Assembly (NCBI GenBank): GCA_029783825.1
Contig: JAREIK010009766.1
Coordinates: 1 to 64,000 of the forward strand
Source of the DNA: Sapria himalayana
Taxonomy: Eukaryota; Streptophyta; Magnoliopsida; Malpighiales; Rafflesiaceae
Reading direction: 5' to 3'
DNA length: 64,000 bases
Shown: positions 58,081-64,000 of the stretch, in pieces
How positions within the stretch are numbered: the first letter of the stretch is position 1
Layout of the letters: every line of letters starts with the position of its first letter
Program-made: the position numbers and the translations under genes
Notes under the pieces: generated by a model
What the model was told of the DNA's origin: nothing
What the model saw: only the letters and a program-made list of their open reading frames with translations
Database searches by the model: none

Positions 58081-61000
58081 TCGGAATACTAACACCATCA
58101 AATTCCTATGCTCCTTTCTCTCTACCTTCATTAGCTAATTTATCAACCACGACATTTGCATCCCTAAAAATGTGTGATTTTACCATTTAATTCTTCTATT
58201 AAACTTTTAATTTTATTAATGTCATCCTCAAACTTTTATAAATCTAAGTTACCTATCACTAAATCAACTAGTAGGCTCAAATCTACCTGAACTTGAATAT
58301 TTAAAAAGTTATTTTCCTTACACATTGTCATTCCTTTGTATAATGATTTAATTTCAGCGTTTGAGGAGGCCATACCCCCCATTGTGAATGCTTTTATTAC
58401 ATTTCCCTCTTAATTTCTAATCACACCTCCCCCACCCGTTACTCCCATATCTCTCTTAAAGCTCCCATATATGTTTAGAACTAAACCACTTTGAGGGGGC
58501 TTATTCCAGCTGATAACTCTTATTGCTGGCATTTTCTTAACACGTGTAGAGAGACCCCAAGTTAACTTCATGTTCTCATCTTGTCCTATACTACTCAATT
58601 TTATCGGATTATAGGCCGAAATAAATGTGCTTTCATTTTTAATTTCTTCAAATATGGTTATGGCATTCATCAGATCACCATCGAACTAACTTCTGTTTCG
58701 GACTTCCATAAGCACTAGACGTGATATGCAGAATGTAATTTCTTATCCATTTTAAAATCTTATTTTTAGTATAACTATCCCTCCATTTTTTCAACTTCTA
58801 TTCAAGTGATGTTGTACTAGCTTTTACATCCGCATCCATTTCTAATTTATTCCATATTTTCTGAGCTATTTTTCCTTTTAAAAAAAGATTATCCAAGTTT
58901 TCTATATCTTGATTACAGCATTCGCATCTGGATGCTAATCTTATGCCTTTCCTCCATATATTCTTGTCGACAGGAATCCCATTTGAGAGAAGTTTCCACT
59001 TGAACACATTCATTTTTTGCTGGAGCACCTTTGTCCATGTTCTTTCAAAAATATATTGTGGATGTTTTTTATTTCTAACAAGATCTTTAGACTTTTTAGC
59101 ATAAATTTTTCTTGTAGGTTCAAAGACCATTGACAACTGGAGCTTTTTAGTATCGCATGCTTCTCCACAATGATTTGTTGCTTACACATCAGCTTCCAAC
59201 TTTTTGTAACCTTTTTTGTATTCTTGAATGCTTTATCGCTCAGGCTATATCTAGCTTTCATATATGCCACCCAAAGACTACCGCTTTTATTATTTTTTAA
59301 ACTCCACCAATTTTTACAAGCCCAAGCTTTGGCTATATCATTCAATCTATAGAAACCTAAACCACCTTCCTCCATTAGGAAACAGAGCTCTCCCCATCTT
59401 TTCTAATGAGTTTTATTTTTTCCTTCCCTTTTAACCCATAAAAAATTAGACATTTCTTTTTCAAGCTTTGTGATTATGTTTTTTGGTGTTTGTAAAGCCA
59501 TTAAAGTGTATGCTAGCATTCCTTGTAGCACATGCATGATTAACATAATTTTTCCTGCCATATTTATTAGGTCTTCTTTCCAACCCACAATCTTTTGCCT
59601 CACCTTTTCAACCAGACCTACAAAATACTCCTCCTTCAATCTTCCTTCATAAATTGGGAACCTAAGTAGCTTAGAGCTCCTTTTTTATGCATGAAGCCTG
59701 TGAAATATTTTATTTTTGTGGCTATGTTTTCAGGTGTGTTCTTTGCAATTATAAATTGGCATTTATTTATATTTAACACTTGCCCCGATTCTTCCTCCAA
59801 ATTCTATAATAACTTCATCAAATTTCTAATGGATCTGCTACTTGCATTTGAGAAGACAATAATATCATCCACATACGCCAAGCAGCTCATAGTTGATGTG
59901 CTCCTTGGCTGTTTATATGTAATGATTTTTCCCTCTCTCATATCCTTTTTTAGATTTAATATAAAGAGCTCCAGATAAATGTTAAATAAGGATGGTGAGA
60001 GTGGGTCCCCTTGTCTAAGCCCTCTTGTTGGTTTAAATTCTTCACAAGCCTGTCCGTTTATGAGAATTTTAACTCATGTGCTAGAAATGCATCTATGCAT
60101 TAGGTTTATCCAAAATTTCAAAAAGCTCATCTTTCTCATTAAATAGCACAAAATATCTCATTTAACTCTATCGAATGCTTTGAACAATCCAGTTTAAATA
60201 TTACGTTATGCCCTCTTGATTTAGCTCCTATTATTTTATGATTTTTGAAGCTAAATTAATATTTTCCATTATCAACCTATCCTTGACAAAAGTGGTTTGT
60301 TCAACAAATATGATAGACGGAAGAATTTTGCTTAGCCTGCATTGTAGTAATTTAGCTAAAATCTTATAAATTGAATTACATAGGCTAATTGGCCTATAAT
60401 CTTCACCTGTCTGTGGATTAGCCTTCTTAGGAATCAGTACTATAAAACATTAGCCTACACTTTTGTAATCTCTGTGCCAACAAAGATACTAGCAAAAGCC
60501 GCTACAAGCTCTTTTTTGATAAAATGTCAACTACGCTGAAAAAAACTGTTATTCCACCCATCTGAACCTACCGCACTATCTTTGTTCACACTAAGCACTA
60601 CCTCCTTTACCTCTTCCTCTATGAGAAGTTCTTCCAATTTTTTGTTATCTTTTTCTAAGACCTTCCTCTCAATATACTGCATTAATGAAGCCCTTCTAGG
60701 TGTGTTTGAATTGCATAAATGATTTGTAAAATGCTTTTTTAGTTCATTTTTTATTTCATCTTCCTTTTCTAACCATTTCCCATTTGCTAATTTTAATCTT
60801 TTTATTTTTTGTTTCGGCCTTCTTATTTTTGCCATAGCATTGAATTATTTCATATTTTTGACTCCATCTTTTAGCCACTTCACTCTGGCTCTCTATTTCC
60901 AAAAACCTTCTTCCATGTGCATTTAAAGCCTTAGTTGTGCTCTTGCTTAACTTAACTCAATTCTAGAGACGTCATCTTGCCTCTATTCATATTCTATTTC

Positions 61001-61773
61001 AAGCATCTCAACCATCTGTTTAACTTCTTAAATATTTTTACTAATACTTCCAAAAATCTTTTTATTCCATTTAGCAAGTGCTATTAGCAAGGTTCGATGT
61101 TTTTTTTGCCAGTTTTTACATAGGGTTGCCCGAACTAGATTTCCCATGATTCTTTTACTATGGTATCAAATCCTTATGCAATCCCCACATGTTTTGAAAT
61201 TTAAACCCATAGTTTTTCCCATTACTTACCTCAAATGCCATAAGGAGCGGGATATGATCTGAGCAGGTTCTACTTAGATGTTTGATTTTTATTCCTCCCA
61301 TCTTGTCCACCCATTGTGTGTTAAGCAATCTGGTCAGGAGGTCAACCTCCCCTTTTTTCACTAGGATTTCTAATCAAATTAAAATTTCCTCCAACAATCC
61401 ATGGAGTTTTCTTTGCAGCTAGATCATCCATTGCTTGCCATAACAATTTCCTATCTTCTCTAGCATTGCTAGAGTACACCGCTAAAATGATCGAATCTGA
61501 TTTACCTAATTTGAAGCTGATAATTTGCTCAGCTTCTATCAATATTTCAAACTTCATTGACTTATTCCACAAGACATATTACTTACCATTCAGATTCGAA
61601 TAGGCATGATCGAAGCCAATCAAATTTTTAATTTTTTCTATTTCTTCTTTTTTTACCATTGGTTCAGCTAAGATTACAATATTAATTTTGTGTATTATAA
61701 TTAGCCTTTTAATTCTATTTATCTTAGGAGTATGCGCCACTCCTCTTATATTCCAATACAGGCTATTAAACAT
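58081..61773 (-). pseudogene. LINE-F ORF2: endonuclease / RT (YVDD) / RNase H, decayed
   Basis: ATG 61771-61773 (MFNSLYWNIRGVAHTPKINR). Endonuclease: VILAEPMVKK near 61655 and WIVGGNFNLIRNPSEKRGG near 61400, then an internal deletion near 61326-61340, then NTQWVDKMGGIKIKHLSRTC and SDHIPLLMAFEVSNGKN near 61255. RT: DSAVGSDGWNN near 60575, DYRPIS near 60400, RQGDPLSPSLFNIYLELF near 60010 and catalytic YVDD at 59864-59875. Thumb: NFLWVKREGKNKTH near 59430. zf-RVT near 58920 (CECCNQDIENLDNLF). RNase H near 58140-58500: first Asp replaced by Tyr (LNIYGSFKRDMG), as in LINE-C. The last motif HIFRDANVVVDKLAN near 58140 is uninterrupted. Frameshifts and stops throughout. Confidence 0.86.
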
Positions 61774-61775
61774 AT

Positions 61776-63299
61776 CTATATAAATATTGTTTGTGCTCTA
61801 GTGATGCATTTCAAATCATACTTCATATTTTAATATTTTTTCTTATTTCTTGATGCTTTACTTGAGCTAGGTGGCACCTGCTCTTTTCCTAGTTTCATTT
61901 TTTCTAGGCATTTCCTCATTCTTTTAATTCTTTAATTGCGCTTTCTCTATTTTGTGGGATGAATCTAAACATATTCTATTCATTCAATCATCCTGAGGAA
62001 GATTAGAGATATGCCTCACTTCCTCTTTATTCTGTCTTATAAATGACCAGCTTTTTGCCTCCGAGCCCTCTTCCGAGAGAAGGTCATCACCCCCCTAATT
62101 AAATCTCTCTATTTCTTTAATTTTTACTGCTCCTTTTATCTTCTCCTTCCTCCTTCCCCTACCTCGACCCTACTATTTACTATCCTCCCTTCTGCCCTTA
62201 TTCCTTCTATCATCCTTGATGTTTCGGCAAGCCATTTCCTAATTACTTTCACTCTATACCTTTCTATATCCTTTTCTACCCTTGCCTCTACATCTTTCTT
62301 TCGCTTTTCCCCCTCTCACTTCACATCATTCTTTTTTCCAGCAGACCCTTCTTCAATTTTTTCCAATGCTTCTTCTAAACTCTCTTCATCCCTCTCTCTA
62401 ACACTCACAATTTGCATATAAGCCCTACCCTCCCTTCTGCCCCTTTCTCACTGTGAGGATCTGATGCATTCCTTCTATCTTCTACACTCTCCTCCTTGCC
62501 CAATTTCATAGCTCCTTCTTCTTCTCTCTGCCCCCTCTTCACCCATACCATGCTTCAACCTTTCCTCGCCTTAAACCCAATTTTTTCATCCCTCATTGCA
62601 CCATACATTCTGTTATTTCATGTCCCATTCTAAGGTAATTTATGCATTAACTTAGCATGGATTCTGGAATAACCTTCTGCCATAATCCATTTGAGGAGTT
62701 ACTACCAATCCATACTTTATTCGAGGGAAGATTTCTAAGGTTTATTTCAATACAAAAATTGGCCCTACTTGGTCTAGTCATGCATGCCGTGGCTTCAGAA
62801 ATGACCCATGGTTTGCCTAAGCAAAGGTCGATTGAGTATAGAGGAAGCTTGTGAAGAAAAATGAAGAAGGAGGTTCAGTAAATTAAACCATACCAGGGCC
62901 TGTGTTGGTTTTTTTCGAGGAGTAAAGCTTGGCGACCACTTGAGGACACGCATAGGGTACCCCGCGAATGTACACTATTTTCTAAGCCATATTCGGAGGA
63001 AGTCGTCTTCCTCCTTGAAACGGAGGAATATATGTTTCTCATCAAACCAAGTCATACTTACCGCTTCACTCAACTTTAATGAAGCAAGAAAATCATGAAT
63101 GTATTTGAATACGGGTCGGCCATGGGAGAACTTCTCGATAAGCATGAGCTTAAACATATCAGTAAGCTTTGTTAGTTTCTCATTCGAAAAAATTATAGAA
63201 GGCTCACCATTTTTCACATCAAATATCAAAAATACTGGCTCGGTCCCATTGAATAGTGATGCAAATGAATTTTTGTTAGAGTAAATTGGATTTCTCCAT
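61776..63299 (-). pseudogene. LINE-F ORF1: DUF4283 + degraded zinc knuckle
   Basis: Start ATG 63297-63299 (MEKSNLL, then a stop). DUF4283 is open from 63229: SIIFSNEKLTKLTDMFKLML, IEKFSHGRPVFKYIHDFLAS, EAVSMTWFDEKHIFLRFKEE and DDFLRIWLRK, continuing with EPTQALVWF-like and LGKPWVI segments near 62900-62800. The knuckle near 62595-62640 reads C-I-N-Y-LRMGHEITEC, with the second Cys replaced by Tyr. A charged low-complexity stretch follows to about 62130, then the conserved C-terminus. Frame ends at TAG 61776-61778, 2 nt before the ORF2 ATG. Confidence 0.84.
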
Positions 63300-63372
63300 T
63301 TTAGCTTGAAAATTGAGCTTCTTCACTCAACAATGGCTGCTTCACTCTCTAGAAAGTTGAGAGCATTTTTTA

Positions 63373-64000
63373 TCTTATTTCTTTTTTCTTCTAATTTTTC
63401 TTATTCTTCTTATTATTAATATTCTTATTTTTCTTCTTATTATTCTTATTATTCTTATTCCTCTTATTCTTCTTATTCTCTTATTATTCTTATTATTTTT
63501 ATTATTCTATTATTCTTATTCTTCTTATTCTTCTTATTCTTATTACTCTTCTTATTCTTCTTAAACTTTTTATTCTTATTATTCTTATTATTATTCTTAT
63601 TCTTCCTATTCTTCTTAATCTACTTATTTTTATTATTCTTCCTATTCTTCTTATTCTTCTTATTATTATTCTTCTTATTCTTCTTATTGTTATTCTTCTT
63701 ATTCTTCTTATTCTTCTTATTCTTCATATTCTTCATATTCTTTCTAATCTTCTTATTCTTCTTATTCTTCTCATTTTTATTATTCTACTTATTCTTCATA
63801 TTCTTCTAATTCTAATTATTCTTCTAATTCTTCTAATTCTTTTTATTCTTCATATTCTATTAATTTTTCTAATTCTTCTTATTCTTCTTATTCTCTTTAT
63901 TCTTCATATTCTATTTATTCTTTTATTCTTTATTCTTCTAATTCTTCTTATTCTTCTTATTCTTCTTATTCTTCTTATTCTTCTTATTATTCTTATTGTT
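63373..64000 (-). repeat. 9-bp array abutting LINE-F 5' end, runs off the window
   Basis: TTNTTATTC repeats starting at the LINE-F 5' UTR, including TTATTATTC and TTCTTATTC blocks. By the pattern of the window it should be the tail of another minus-strand LINE to the right (inference). Confidence 0.88.

Larger units (their letters stand above)
57121..63372 (-). mobile_element. LINE-F: near full-length LINE lacking its last ~140 bp
   Basis: Minus strand. 5' UTR 63300-63372, ORF1 63299-61776, ORF2 61773 to about 58090, and a 3' UTR homologous to LINE-C, but the sequence equivalent to LINE-C 18466-18607 (the terminal box) is missing. RT keeps YVDD. An internal deletion of about 130 bp removes the middle of the endonuclease. 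Same subfamily as B and C. Confidence 0.87.

Noticed and set aside
1..64000. Telomeric or centromeric satellite interpretation of the 9-bp arrays
   Set aside because: The unit is not a known plant telomere repeat, and the arrays are short, interrupted by LINE copies and oriented with them; a dispersed LINE-linked minisatellite explains them better.
1..64000. CRISPR array, tRNA, rRNA or organelle-derived segments
   Set aside because: No regularly spaced repeats with unique spacers, and no sequence resembling tRNA, rRNA or plastid genes was recognised by eye.

Overview
This window looks like nuclear, repeat-rich heterochromatin of a flowering plant. The reasons are an L1-type LINE whose ORF2 carries a C-terminal RNase H domain (a plant L1 trait), and a 17-kb CACTA (En/Spm) DNA transposon with plant-specific transposase domains. 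I cannot name the species. I found no intact host gene, no rRNA or tRNA gene and no CRISPR array. Nearly everything is transposon or simple-sequence DNA, and most reading frames are broken.

Layout. Positions 1-3707 are a purine-rich 9-bp array, GAATAANAA on the + strand. Six LINE copies follow, separated by arrays of the same 9-bp motif. LINE-A (+, 3708-9812) is followed by an array at 9813-9953. LINE-B (+, 10086-14774) is followed by an array at 14775-15819. At about 15820 the array polarity flips. From there to the right end all four LINEs are on the minus strand: LINE-C (18466-26076), LINE-D (27352-33786), LINE-E (35553-38920, 5'-truncated) and LINE-F (57121-63372). Pyrimidine-strand arrays (TTNTTATTC read on +) lie between them at 15820-18457, 26077-27345, 33787-35544, 38921-39051 joined to 56144-57120, and 63373-64000. 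The LINE sense strand and the purine strand of the array at its 3' side always agree. Each copy therefore looks like a LINE body followed by a long minisatellite tail, and the tail is followed by the 5' end of the next copy.

The CACTA element (39052-56140) is inserted in one of these arrays and has a 3-bp target duplication CTT. It has CACTA termini, subterminal repeats of the TTAGCGACGGATTTAGCGA type, a decayed TNP2-like transposase (46148-49829), a second decayed En/Spm-type gene (49965-51805) and three 1.1-kb tandem units, each with a GC-rich trinucleotide island (52155-55690).

How the parts relate. Each LINE has ORF1 (DUF4283 plus CCHC zinc knuckle) and ORF2 (endonuclease, reverse transcriptase, zf-RVT, RNase H). 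In several copies the ORF1 stop and ORF2 start overlap or are 2 nt apart. All copies carry stops or frameshifts; LINE-D is the best preserved. A separate 1.05-kb insertion at 19653-20698 in LINE-C shares the LINE 3' end but has a plain poly-A tail and a 17-bp target duplication, so it is an independent, nested event. The main hypothesis is that this LINE family carries or generates a 9-bp repeat tail and preferentially reinserts into arrays of that same repeat, always in one orientation, building head-to-tail chains.
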